64,000 bases of DNA from Marinilabiliaceae bacterium ANBcel2 (GTDB lineage: Bacteria; Bacteroidota; Bacteroidia; Bacteroidales; Marinilabiliaceae): contig JARULA010000004.1 of NCBI GenBank assembly GCA_029688995.1, positions 1 through 64,000 of the forward strand, given 5' to 3'. Of the stretch, positions 8,361-16,679 are shown in pieces. A model generated the notes under the pieces. That model had not been told where the DNA came from, did not search any database, and saw only the letters and a list, made by a program, of their open reading frames with translations. The position numbers and the translations under genes were made by a program. Positions within the stretch are counted from its first letter, which is position 1. Each line of letters starts with the position of its first letter.

Positions 8361-8441
8361 ATGAAAACTAATATAGATGAAGTAGATTTTTGTAGAGGGC
8401 TTAAAATAAATTCAGATAAAATTGGTAAGTACTTACTATGA
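8361..8441 (+). pseudogene. short ORF preceding the PIN remnant (possible antitoxin remnant)
   Basis: An ATG at 8361 opens a 26-codon frame that ends in TGA at 8439-8441, overlapping the ATG of the next frame by four bases (ATGA). This is the layout of antitoxin-toxin pairs, but the peptide is too short for an antitoxin and I cannot match it to a family. It may be a deleted remnant or simply chance. Confidence 0.25.
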
Positions 8442-8488
8442 AGTTTTTAATAGATACAAATTCTCTAATTCCAATAGTTAGATATTAA
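8438..8488 (+). pseudogene. truncated PIN-domain protein (N-terminal remnant)
   Basis: The 16-codon frame encodes MKFLIDTNSLIPIVRY and then stops. This is the first strand and first acidic residue (D6 of LIDTN) of a PIN-domain ribonuclease, the toxin class of VapBC-type pairs. Everything after the first 13 or so residues is gone, and the sequence runs directly into the terminator of the adjacent tRNA-Lys gene. I infer a decayed toxin gene whose body was deleted. The motif match is good, but it is short. Confidence 0.4.
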
Positions 8489-8525
8489 AAAAAAAAGGAT
8501 TGCCATAATTGACAATCCTTTTTTT
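8487..8525. terminator. terminator hairpin of tRNA-Lys
   Basis: AAGGATTG (8495-8502) pairs with CAATCCTT (8513-8520) across a 10-base loop, flanked by A and T runs on the two sides. It lies directly downstream of the tRNA on the minus strand and could work in both directions. Confidence 0.8.
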
Positions 8526-8600
8526 GGTGACTCAGCTGAGGTTCGAACTCAGGACCCCATCCTTAAAAGGGATGTGCTCTACCAGCTGAGCTACTGAGTC
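8525..8600 (-). tRNA. tRNA-Lys (UUU)
   Basis: The minus strand folds as a complete cloverleaf: acceptor GACTCAG/CTGAGTC, D arm with AGCTGGTAGA, anticodon stem CATCC/GGATG with loop CTTTTAA (anticodon TTT), T arm CTGAG-TTCGAAC-CTCAG, discriminator A and an encoded CCA. Total length is 76 bases. Confidence 0.97.
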
Positions 8601-8721
8601 ATCCTTGCTTTACTTATTTCACCTGCAAAAGTACATAAATGATATCCCTACACAACTATGTTAACTGTTTTTTCATAAAAATATGAGCTATTAACCTCTT
8701 AATTAGATTACATAGATCAAT

Positions 8722-9234
8722 TTAATTTTTTTCAAACTCTTTTTTAATCTTATCGATCCACTTTTCAATACGTTCATGAGTGAGAGCAGCCTGATTTTCA
8801 ATATCTAAAGCTAACCCTGTAAATTTATCTCCTCTTTGAGCTCTGGAGTATTCAAATTTATATCCTTTAACAGAAGTAAATCCTACAACTTTTGCGCCGC
8901 GCTCTTCAAAAAATTCAGCCAAAATACCAATTCCATCCACAAAATTTTCTGGATAGTTCTTTTGATCACCACCACCAAATATGGCTACTTTTTTATCTTT
9001 CATAGATTGATCTTCAATCATTGGTAAAAACTCATCCAGATAGTTAGGTAATTCCCCGTCGAACCAGGTTGGAGCTGCAAATATATAATTATTGAATTTA
9101 TTAAAATCATCTAATGTAGCATCTTCAATATCAACCTCTTCACATAATTTTTCGCCTAAATTTTTTATTATATACTTAACTTGTTGATGAGTTTTTTTTG
9201 ATTTAAAACTGTAAAATATTCCTATTTTTTTCAT
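8722..9234 (-). CDS. fldA: Flavodoxin with an atypical phosphate loop
   Basis: At 170 aa this matches long-chain flavodoxins, soluble FMN electron carriers. The tryptophan loop (APTWFDGELPNYLDEF) and the GGGDQKNYPENFVDG loop are well preserved. The first loop is not: the usual T/S-x-T-G-x-T phosphate-binding motif is replaced by S9-F-K-S-K-K-T15, which lacks the glycine and adds lysines. FMN phosphate may be bound through lysines and Thr15, or the cofactor may differ. It is transcribed on the same strand as the bkd genes upstream (33-base gap), so it may be expressed with the 2-oxoacid dehydrogenase. The family is clear; cofactor binding is uncertain. Confidence 0.85.
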   Translation of the reverse strand: MKKIGIFYSFKSKKTHQQVKYIIKNLGEKLCEEVDIEDATLDDFNKFNNYIFAAPTWFDGELPNYLDEFLPMIEDQSMKDKKVAIFGGGDQKNYPENFVDGIGILAEFFEERGAKVVGFTSVKGYKFEYSRAQRGDKFTGLALDIENQAALTHERIEKWIDKIKKEFEKN

Positions 9235-9267
9235 AACTCTTTATCTCTACAATATTTAACTTAACTA

Positions 9268-11340
9268 TTAATAGCTTAGTAATTCTTTAGCAGCTTTATA
9301 TATCTTATTGGTGTTTGGCAATGTTGCCTGTTCCAGATTTTTATTAAACCCTACAGGAGTATACTCTGAGCCTATCCGTTTTACCGGTGCGTCAAGAAGT
9401 TCAAATCCTATCTCGGCTATTTTTGCAGCTACCTCTCCCCCAAATCCGCCAAAAACCTTATCTTCATGCACAATCATCACTTTTGAAGTTTTCTCTATTG
9501 ATTTCAAAATAGTCTCTTCATCTAATGGTGATAGTGAACGCAAATCAATAACTTCAATTTCACCTTCACCTTCATCCGCAAGTTTGCTTGCAGCTTCTAT
9601 ACTAAAATGTGTAGTATTACCATAAGTTATAATTGTCATATCCTTTCCTGTGCGCCTTACCTTAGCTTTACCAAATGGCACTTCAAAATCATCGGGGATT
9701 GGTGTGGCTGCTTTTGGAGAGTTATAGAGAGCTTTTGGCTCAAGAAACAGGGTCATTCCTTCAGATTTCATAGATGTTCTTAATAATCCTGCTGCATCAT
9801 CAGCAAATGATGGATAAACAACTCGTACACCGGGAAATGTGGTTAATGCACCTTCAATAGTTTGTGAATGATACAATCCTCCACCGATATAACCTCCTGA
9901 TGCTAAACGTACAGTTATATTGGGCGAAAATTGTCCTTTGGTTCGCCAATATTCATGAGTGGTTTCTACAAACTGTTCCATTGCCGGCCAAAAATAGTCT
10001 GCAAACTCTGCCCCTTCAACCACAATACGTATTTTCTTATTATATCTTGACATTCCGTTTGCAGTACCCATTATATAATCCTCTGCAATTGGAGCATTAA
10101 AGACCCTATGTTTACCAAACTCTTGTTGCATTCCTTTAGATACATTAAAAATACCTCCCTTATCGCGATTGGCTATATCCTGTCCCCAGAGATAAGTGTC
10201 AGGATTATTGCGAAATTCGGCTTTAAGAGTCTCATTAAGTGCTTCGATCATCTTTTTCTTATCACCATCATGATTATGTATTCCTTTAGGGTATTTTTCT
10301 GAAATATATGGTTCGGGAATTACATAATCAAAAATTGATTCAGGTTTAGGATCAGGGGCTTTTAATCCTTTTTTATGAGCTTCTTTTACCTCTTTAGCCA
10401 CATCTTCCTCAACCTTTTTAAGCTCTTGCTCGTCAGTTCTTTTATATCTTAACAACATTCGCCTGAACTTTGCTAAAGGATCATACTCCTTAACGTAATC
10501 AAGTTCATTTTTATCACGATAAAGCTCATGACGGTCACTATTACTGTGAGATCCTATGCGAACACAGTTTGCGTGAACCAATACCGGTTTTTGATTCTCT
10601 TTAGACCATTCAACTGCTTCGATCATAGTATTAACAGAGTCAAAAACATCTTTCCCATTACAATAGAGAATTTTTATATTTTTAATTCCTTCAAAATTCT
10701 TTACAACTTTACGATTGGCAGTCTGGTCCTCTTTAGGCACCGAAATTCCATAACCGTTATCCTGAACGACAAAAACTACAGGTAGCTCTTCATTAGAGGC
10801 TCCGTTAATAGCTTCATAGACATAACCTTCGGATAAGGAACTCTCTCCCTGACTACTTATTATAACTGAATCTTTCTCTTTATATGTTTTTAACGCTCTT
10901 CCCAGACCGGCAGCATGTAAAGTATGATTTCCTGTACAACTGCTTACATTATGGATATTCCATTCAGGTTTGGCAAAATGATTTGACATATGCCTGCCGC
11001 CACCTGCAACATCAATATCCTTTGATATACCATTGTATATGATCTCCTCGGCAGACATACCTGCTGCAACAGAAGTGACCAAATCCCTGTAGTAAGGAAA
11101 AAGATGATCTTTATTTTTTCTAAAAACATGACCCATAGCCAATTGTATTGCATCATGACCGGCTGCAGGAGCATGATAAGACCATCCTATTGCCTGCTTT
11201 AAATAATTAGGCGCTTTCTCATCTAACGTTCGTCCCAAATAAAGGAGTCGATACCATTCTAAAAGTGTTTTTTTATCACTTTTTTTAATTGAGTGTATTA
11301 TAGGTGATTTACTTTTCATTTTAATATAGCTTTTAAACAT
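9268..11340 (-). CDS. bkdA: Branched-chain 2-oxoacid dehydrogenase E1, fused alpha and beta subunits
   Basis: This thiamine-diphosphate enzyme decarboxylates 2-oxo acids and transfers the acyl group to the E2 lipoyl arm. Residues 1-350 are an E1-alpha domain (NEELPVVFVVQDNGYGIS cofactor region and the RIGSHSNSDRH loop); the C-terminal half is an E1-beta domain (EDYIMGTANG, RLASGGYIGGG, VEVIDLRSL-like segment). The single chain of about 690 aa is the fused form common in Bacteroidota. The frame opens at 11364, but ATG codons at 11340 or 11319 are more plausible because the frame before them lies inside the E2 gene; 11340 gives an 8-base overlap and likely translational coupling. No E3 gene is nearby. 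Confidence 0.9.
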   Translation of the reverse strand: MFKSYIKMKSKSPIIHSIKKSDKKTLLEWYRLLYLGRTLDEKAPNYLKQAIGWSYHAPAAGHDAIQLAMGHVFRKNKDHLFPYYRDLVTSVAAGMSAEEIIYNGISKDIDVAGGGRHMSNHFAKPEWNIHNVSSCTGNHTLHAAGLGRALKTYKEKDSVIISSQGESSLSEGYVYEAINGASNEELPVVFVVQDNGYGISVPKEDQTANRKVVKNFEGIKNIKILYCNGKDVFDSVNTMIEAVEWSKENQKPVLVHANCVRIGSHSNSDRHELYRDKNELDYVKEYDPLAKFRRMLLRYKRTDEQELKKVEEDVAKEVKEAHKKGLKAPDPKPESIFDYVIPEPYISEKYPKGIHNHDGDKKKMIEALNETLKAEFRNNPDTYLWGQDIANRDKGGIFNVSKGMQQEFGKHRVFNAPIAEDYIMGTANGMSRYNKKIRIVVEGAEFADYFWPAMEQFVETTHEYWRTKGQFSPNITVRLASGGYIGGGLYHSQTIEGALTTFPGVRVVYPSFADDAAGLLRTSMKSEGMTLFLEPKALYNSPKAATPIPDDFEVPFGKAKVRRTGKDMTIITYGNTTHFSIEAASKLADEGEGEIEVIDLRSLSPLDEETILKSIEKTSKVMIVHEDKVFGGFGGEVAAKIAEIGFELLDAPVKRIGSEYTPVGFNKNLEQATLPNTNKIYKAAKELLSY

Positions 11341-12685
11341 TACTATTAACATCCCACTCTTCAAGATAGTCGGCTATTTTTCTCAGAAACATTCCGCCCA
11401 AAGCACCATCCACTGCACGATGATCATATGAGAGAGACAAAAACATTTTGTGTCTTATTGCTATTACATCTCCATTTTCAGTTTCAAGTACAGCGGGCTT
11501 TTTCTCTATTGTTCCTGTTGCCAAAATGGCTACCTGCGGTTGATTGATGATAGGTGTTCCAATAGTATTACGGAAAGAACCAAAATTGGTAATTGTAAAA
11601 GTACCTCCCTGAATATCGTCAGGTGACAACTTATTTTTACGAGCCTGTTCTGCTTTAGCATTCAAATCCTCTGCCAGTCCGGCCAAACTCTTTTTATCAG
11701 CTTTTTTAATTACAGGAACTATAAGATTACCTGTTGGCAAAGCCACTGCAATACCAATATTTATATCTTTTCTCTTAATTATATTGGAATCACTTACCGA
11801 AACATTTACTCCGGGAAAATCTCTCAAAGATTGTGCTACGGCCTGAGTAAATATTGGCATAAAAGTTAATTTATCACCATATTTATTTTGAAACTCATCT
11901 TTTACTCTGCTTCTCCATTTTACAAGATTGGTAACATCGGCTTCAACCACTGATGTAACATGAGGAGAAACACGTTTTGACATTACCATATGATCGGCAA
12001 TCATTTTTCTCATACGATCCATCTCAACTATTTCATCCCCTGAGTCTGCCGTAACTTTAACTTCAGACTTACTATCTGATTCTGGTTTTGATTTTGGTTT
12101 AGACTCTGGTTTCGATTTTGAATCAGTTGATTGAGCATTGTTATTTTTAGTTTTTCCTTTGGCTTTTTCTTCAACATAGCGAAGAATATCATTTTTTGTT
12201 ACTCGACTATCTTTTCCGGTACCATCAATTTTATCGAGTTCTGCATAACTTATATTTTCTTCTTTAGCTATGCTTTTTACAAGAGGTGAGAAAAACTTTT
12301 CTCCTGTATAATCCTCCTTGCCACCATCACTCTTATCCTGTTTGACCTCTTCTTTTTTATCTTGATTCTCATCAACCTCTTTTCCTTTATCACTGCTTTT
12401 ATTATCTACACTCTTTCCCTCACCAGTATCACCATTACTTTCAGCTTCCATATCAATAATAGCAATGACTTCACCTACTGCTACAAGATCATTTACATTA
12501 TGTTTAATTTCTTTTACCACTCCTGCTACCGGAGATGGAATTTCAGAATCGACCTTATCGGTGGCAATTTCTAAAAGTATCTGATCTTCTTCAACTTGAT
12601 CGCCCTCTTTGACAAACCAGTTTGTGATCGTTGCTTCTTCAACGCTTTCGCCCATTTTGGGCATTACTATATCAAATGTTGACAT
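11333..12685 (-). CDS. bkdB: 2-oxoacid dehydrogenase E2 (dihydrolipoamide acyltransferase)
   Basis: The 450-aa chain has the E2 domain order: an N-terminal lipoyl domain with the lipoylated lysine K44 in EIATDKVDSE, an acidic/Lys-rich linker (about 85-130), an E1/E3-binding domain (about 132-173), a second Ser/Lys/Pro-rich linker, and a catalytic domain ending in SYDHRAVDG with His422. It forms the core of the branched-chain 2-oxoacid complex with the fused E1 encoded just downstream. The catalytic domain cannot by itself distinguish branched-chain from other 2-oxo substrates, but the E1 partner favours branched-chain. Confidence 0.93.
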   Translation of the reverse strand: MSTFDIVMPKMGESVEEATITNWFVKEGDQVEEDQILLEIATDKVDSEIPSPVAGVVKEIKHNVNDLVAVGEVIAIIDMEAESNGDTGEGKSVDNKSSDKGKEVDENQDKKEEVKQDKSDGGKEDYTGEKFFSPLVKSIAKEENISYAELDKIDGTGKDSRVTKNDILRYVEEKAKGKTKNNNAQSTDSKSKPESKPKSKPESDSKSEVKVTADSGDEIVEMDRMRKMIADHMVMSKRVSPHVTSVVEADVTNLVKWRSRVKDEFQNKYGDKLTFMPIFTQAVAQSLRDFPGVNVSVSDSNIIKRKDINIGIAVALPTGNLIVPVIKKADKKSLAGLAEDLNAKAEQARKNKLSPDDIQGGTFTITNFGSFRNTIGTPIINQPQVAILATGTIEKKPAVLETENGDVIAIRHKMFLSLSYDHRAVDGALGGMFLRKIADYLEEWDVNSNV

Positions 12686-12802
12686 ATCTATATGATTTTA
12701 TTATTTTGCTACTGTAATTGTTAATTAATAACAAAGATTTAGATCATTTAGTTCAAAAAAAAAGCACCATACTATGCCCCTTGATTATCAGTTATAAAAA
12801 AT

Positions 12803-12907
12803 ATGCCTGAACTTGAATGGAGGTATGGCTATTTTGGTATATGGATCATTATCATCTCGATTTTTTTAGGCATGGTAACCTTTTTTAGAAAAAAAAGATG
12901 GTTTTAA
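12803..12907 (+). pseudogene. corA: CorA magnesium transporter C-terminal remnant
   Basis: A 34-codon plus-strand frame begins MPELEWRYGYF and runs through a hydrophobic stretch to FFRKKRWF before stopping. This is the segment after the GMN motif of CorA-type Mg2+ channels: the periplasmic loop MPELxWxYGYF, the second membrane helix and the basic C-terminal tail. The in-frame codons before it (VIKN) still resemble the GMNFKN segment, but the GMN itself is lost and an in-frame TGA is at 12782-12784. The rest of the gene (about 280 codons) is absent. I infer a decayed corA, and cannot exclude that the short frame is still translated as a tiny membrane peptide. Confidence 0.65.
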
Positions 12908-12914
12908 TATAAGA

Positions 12915-12950
12915 GAGTAAAAAAGGGACTGCTTTTAAACAATCCCTTTA
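12915..12950 (-). terminator. terminator of the tryptophanase-like gene
   Basis: TCCCTTT (12943-12949) pairs with AAAGGGA (12922-12928), and the minus strand continues as a T run after the stem. The hairpin begins 43 bases beyond the stop codon of the gene at 12993. Confidence 0.7.
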
Positions 12951-12992
12951 ATTAAGTTATTTATAATCTTATACTATAATAGTTTATAGCAA

Positions 12993-14456
12993 TTAAAGAC
13001 TATCACCAAAATCTTTTTTGAACTTAGCTATAAGTTTTTGTGGCCAGTCATTAACCGGTGCAAGTCGTCCCATAAAGAATCGTAATACTCTTGGTTCATC
13101 CACAAATTTTAATCCGCCAACCAGTTCGCGATTATCGTATAACCACTTGAGGCGGTCAATTAAAAACTTGGTTTGAGATAGAGTGAATACTCTTCGGGGA
13201 AATGCTAAACGTAAAAGTTCCATATCTGAAAGTAAATCTTCTCCGTTTTCTAATCTTACACTTGAGATAGTGCCTCGCTCCATTCCACGGCATCCACTAA
13301 TAATATATAATGCTGCTGCTAATGCTCCTGCAGGATACTCTTTTTGTGGTATATGAGGGAGAAACTGCATTGCATCAACGTGTGCACCTAAAGCACCTGG
13401 AGGTGTTATAACAGGTATATTTAATTTATCAAGCTCTTCTACTGCATATTTTATAAAACCGGGGGACTGACTAATAACTGTTTCATCGGTAGTTTCATAT
13501 AGTCCAACAGCCATTGCTTCAATTTCTCGAACCGACATTCCGCCATATGTTAAAAAGCCTTCAAATAGCGGGACAAGATCGCGCATCTTATTGAATAACT
13601 CCTCACTGTTTGTGCATATGCCACCCCCTCTTGTAGAGCTCACCTTACGACTGGAGAAATATACAATTTCGCATATATCACACATTTCGTTAAGAATATC
13701 CTTTATGCTGGAATTTGCATATTCAGGTTCACGCTCTTTTATAAACCAAGCATTTTCGCCGATCAGACTAGCATCAAGAACCATGATAATACCATTTTCA
13801 TCGGCTATCTTTCTAACCTGACGCATATTTTCCATAGAAAATGGTTGCCCTCCTATTAAATTGGTAGAGGCTTCCATCCTAATAAAGGGTACATTTTCTT
13901 TACCATACTTCTCTATCAGCTCTTTAAGCTTATCTATATCAATATTACCTTTAAAAGGATAGTCACTTTTAATTTTTAAAGCTTCATCGGTGTAAATCTC
14001 ATAAATTTTACCTCCATTGAGCTCCATGTGAGCTTTAGTTGTAGTAAAATGATAATTCATAGGTATCACATCACCTTTTTTAATGAAAGTTTGTGATACT
14101 ATATTTTCGGCAGCTCTACCCTGATGAACCGGCAATACTAATTTTTTACCAAATACATCCTGAATAGCTTTTTCCATTCGAAAAAAACTGCGTGAACCTG
14201 CATAAGCATCATCTGCCTGATGCATTGAAGCGAGTTGATTATCGCTCATAGCATTAGTTCCACTATCTGTAAGCATATCAAGGAAAACATCTTCGTTATT
14301 TAATAAGAAAGTGTTAAATCCCCCCTTTTCTATAGCTTTAAGACGCTCATCTACAGGTTTAAGATTGAGCTTTTGTACAATTCTCACTTTATGCAACTCA
14401 ACTGGTAGATCCTCCCCATTGTAAAATTTGATTTGTCCCGGCTTGTTCTGACTCAT
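12993..14456 (-). CDS. PLP-dependent beta-eliminating lyase (tryptophanase/tyrosine phenol-lyase family), divergent
   Basis: The 487-aa protein has the overall layout of tryptophanase and tyrosine phenol-lyase: the N-terminal TDSGTNAMSDNQ segment, DEAYAGS-like DDAYAGSRSF, the PVHQGRAAE loop, and the PLP lysine K271 in SSRK. Two normally conserved features differ. The Arg of the D-x-[SA]-R motif that contacts the PLP phenolate is Leu231 (D228-A-S-L231), and the SxKKD lysine loop reads SSRKVSS and is one residue shorter. The enzyme should still form a PLP aldimine and eliminate from an amino acid, but the substrate may be neither tryptophan nor tyrosine. It is monocistronic, with its own terminator. 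Confidence 0.82.
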   Translation of the reverse strand: MSQNKPGQIKFYNGEDLPVELHKVRIVQKLNLKPVDERLKAIEKGGFNTFLLNNEDVFLDMLTDSGTNAMSDNQLASMHQADDAYAGSRSFFRMEKAIQDVFGKKLVLPVHQGRAAENIVSQTFIKKGDVIPMNYHFTTTKAHMELNGGKIYEIYTDEALKIKSDYPFKGNIDIDKLKELIEKYGKENVPFIRMEASTNLIGGQPFSMENMRQVRKIADENGIIMVLDASLIGENAWFIKEREPEYANSSIKDILNEMCDICEIVYFSSRKVSSTRGGGICTNSEELFNKMRDLVPLFEGFLTYGGMSVREIEAMAVGLYETTDETVISQSPGFIKYAVEELDKLNIPVITPPGALGAHVDAMQFLPHIPQKEYPAGALAAALYIISGCRGMERGTISSVRLENGEDLLSDMELLRLAFPRRVFTLSQTKFLIDRLKWLYDNRELVGGLKFVDEPRVLRFFMGRLAPVNDWPQKLIAKFKKDFGDSL

Positions 14457-14676
14457 AAATTTGTTATTTAAATAATTTTATGTTTAATAATTCTTTATAA
14501 GAAAAGATATTTTAAAAAAGCATCCCAAAATAGTTAAAAAAGATTCTTTTTTACAAAAGAAGTGACAAAATAAAGAATTATAGGGCTTTTTTGTTTTGAT
14601 TTTAAATTACTGTTTTCAAAAAGCTATAATATTAATATTTTGTATTTTTACAAATCAAACAATTTTCTATTATAAA

Positions 14677-15408
14677 ATGGTACGTACAGTAACAGGATTT
14701 ATTTTAAGTCCTTTTTTCTATATCCTTTTTGGATTACTGCTTTTAATTTTTCACCCTATACAGGTGATAGCTCGTAAAACCGGGGGGTATCATGCTCATA
14801 AAAAAAGTGTTGGAGTATTAAATTTTTTGTTGGTAAAACTTCTCTATATTTTGGGATGCACTCTCCAGTTTAATGGATTAGAAAAAATTCCTGCAGATAA
14901 GCCGCTAATAGTTGTTTCAAATCATCAAAGTATATTTGATATACAGGCATGTGTTCATGCGTTTGATAAATGGCATCCAAAATTTGTCTCCAAAATTGAG
15001 TTGGCAAAGAATATTCCAAGTATATCTTATAACCTGGTTCATGGAGGTTCAGCGTTAATAGATCGTAAAAGTGGGGCTCAATCAATAAAAGAGATTATGA
15101 AGCTTGGTAAACTGATAAATGAAAACAACTATGCTGCTATTATTTATCCTGAAGGAACCCGCAGCAGATCGGGAAAAGTAAAAAAGTTTCAGTCGGCCGG
15201 ACTAAAATCATTGTTACGTGCTGCACCACGTGCTTTAGTTGTTCCTTTTGTTATAAAAGGACACTCGGAGTTAATGAAAAACGGATATTTTCCATTAACT
15301 ACCGGTGTTAAAATTAGTTATACAGCTTTAGGTCCAATAGATCCTGCAGGTAAAGAGAGTAGTGAAATTGCTGAAACATGTGAGAAGTTAATAAAAGCTG
15401 CACTTTAA
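14677..15408 (+). CDS. plsC: 1-acyl-sn-glycerol-3-phosphate acyltransferase
   Basis: This membrane enzyme acylates lysophosphatidate to phosphatidate. The catalytic NHQSIFD (H-x4-D) motif and the YPEGTRSRSGK substrate-binding motif are both present, and one or two hydrophobic segments occupy the first 70 residues. The frame is open from 14596, but the first 27 codons contain AT-rich promoter-like DNA; ATG at 14677 (MVRTVTGF) gives the usual length of 243 aa. It converges with icd, with 3 bases between the stops. A second, separate LPLAT gene lies at 58908. Confidence 0.92.
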   Translation: MVRTVTGFILSPFFYILFGLLLLIFHPIQVIARKTGGYHAHKKSVGVLNFLLVKLLYILGCTLQFNGLEKIPADKPLIVVSNHQSIFDIQACVHAFDKWHPKFVSKIELAKNIPSISYNLVHGGSALIDRKSGAQSIKEIMKLGKLINENNYAAIIYPEGTRSRSGKVKKFQSAGLKSLLRAAPRALVVPFVIKGHSELMKNGYFPLTTGVKISYTALGPIDPAGKESSEIAETCEKLIKAAL

Positions 15409-15411
15409 TAT

Positions 15412-16638
15412 TTAAGAAATTTTTTTGTTTAGATTAACCTTTAAAGCATTCATAAACTGCTCGGTTGTAAGATAATGCTCTTCTTTAAGATCTTTACCAT
15501 GAATGGTTAATGCTAAATCTTTAGTCATGTCGCCATTTTCAACTGTTTCTATGCAAACCTGCTCCAGTTTATCGGCAAAATCTTTTAAGGCCATATTGCC
15601 ATCCTTTTTTGCTCTAAATGCCAAGCCGCGTGTCCATGCAAATATAGAGGCTATGGGGTTTGTAGATGTTGGTTTACCCTGTTGATGCATTCTATAATGT
15701 CGTGTCACTGTTCCATGAGCAGCTTCGGCCTCCATTGTTTCACCATCGGGAGTAACAAGAGTTGATGTCATTAAACCTAATGATCCAAATCCCTGTGCAA
15801 GAGTGTCGGATTGTACATCACCATCGTAATTTTTACATGCCCATACAAATGCACCACTCCATTTTAATGCAGCGGCAACCATATCGTCTATTAAACGGTG
15901 TTCATAGTTGATTCCAAGCTCTTCAAATTTCTCTTTATAATGGTTTTCATATACCCACTCAAAAATATCTTTAAAACGACCATCATATTTTTTTAATATT
16001 GTGTTTTTTGTCGAGAGATAGAGTGGCCATCTTTTATTTATTGCCTGATTAAAACAACTGTGAGCAAAACCTTCAATGCTTTTATCGGTATTATACATAG
16101 CCATAGCTATACCATCTCCTTCAAAGTCATATACATCGTACTGCTGTGGTTCACCTCCATCTTCGGGAGTAAAGGTTATAGTTAGTTTTCCTTTCCCTTT
16201 TACAAGAAAATCGGTAGCACGATACTGATCTCCAAAGGCATGACGTCCTATACATATAGGATATTCCCATCCGGGTACTAACCGGGGCACATTATTTATT
16301 ATAATCGGCTCACGAAAAACAGTTCCTCCCAAAATATTACGAATTGTTCCGTTGGGAGATTTCCACATCTTTTTTAATTTAAACTCTTCTACCCTGTTCT
16401 CATCAGGTGTAATAGTTGCACACTTTATACCAACACCATATTTGCTGATAGCTTTAGCTGCCTCAACAGTTACTTTATCATCTGTAGCGTCTCTATTCTC
16501 AATACTTAAGTCGTAGTATTTGATGTCAAGATCTACATAGGGTGTAATCAACTCATCTTTGATCATTTTCCAAATGATACGGGTCATCTCATCTCCATCA
16601 AGCTCTACAACAGGCTTATTCACCTTAATTTTACTCAT
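15412..16638 (-). CDS. icd: NADP-dependent isocitrate dehydrogenase
   Basis: The 408-aa length and sequence ([59 protein letters not shown]) match the eukaryotic-like homodimeric NADP-IDH subfamily that converts isocitrate to 2-oxoglutarate. The substrate-binding Ser/Asn/Arg and the metal-binding aspartates are within these blocks. It lies 41 bases downstream of dnaX on the same strand and could share its transcript, but the gap may hold its own start. Assignment is secure. Confidence 0.97.
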   Translation of the reverse strand: MSKIKVNKPVVELDGDEMTRIIWKMIKDELITPYVDLDIKYYDLSIENRDATDDKVTVEAAKAISKYGVGIKCATITPDENRVEEFKLKKMWKSPNGTIRNILGGTVFREPIIINNVPRLVPGWEYPICIGRHAFGDQYRATDFLVKGKGKLTITFTPEDGGEPQQYDVYDFEGDGIAMAMYNTDKSIEGFAHSCFNQAINKRWPLYLSTKNTILKKYDGRFKDIFEWVYENHYKEKFEELGINYEHRLIDDMVAAALKWSGAFVWACKNYDGDVQSDTLAQGFGSLGLMTSTLVTPDGETMEAEAAHGTVTRHYRMHQQGKPTSTNPIASIFAWTRGLAFRAKKDGNMALKDFADKLEQVCIETVENGDMTKDLALTIHGKDLKEEHYLTTEQFMNALKVNLNKKIS

Positions 16639-16679
16639 ATCTAATGTTTTTATTTATAAATTATTTTAAGACTTAACCA

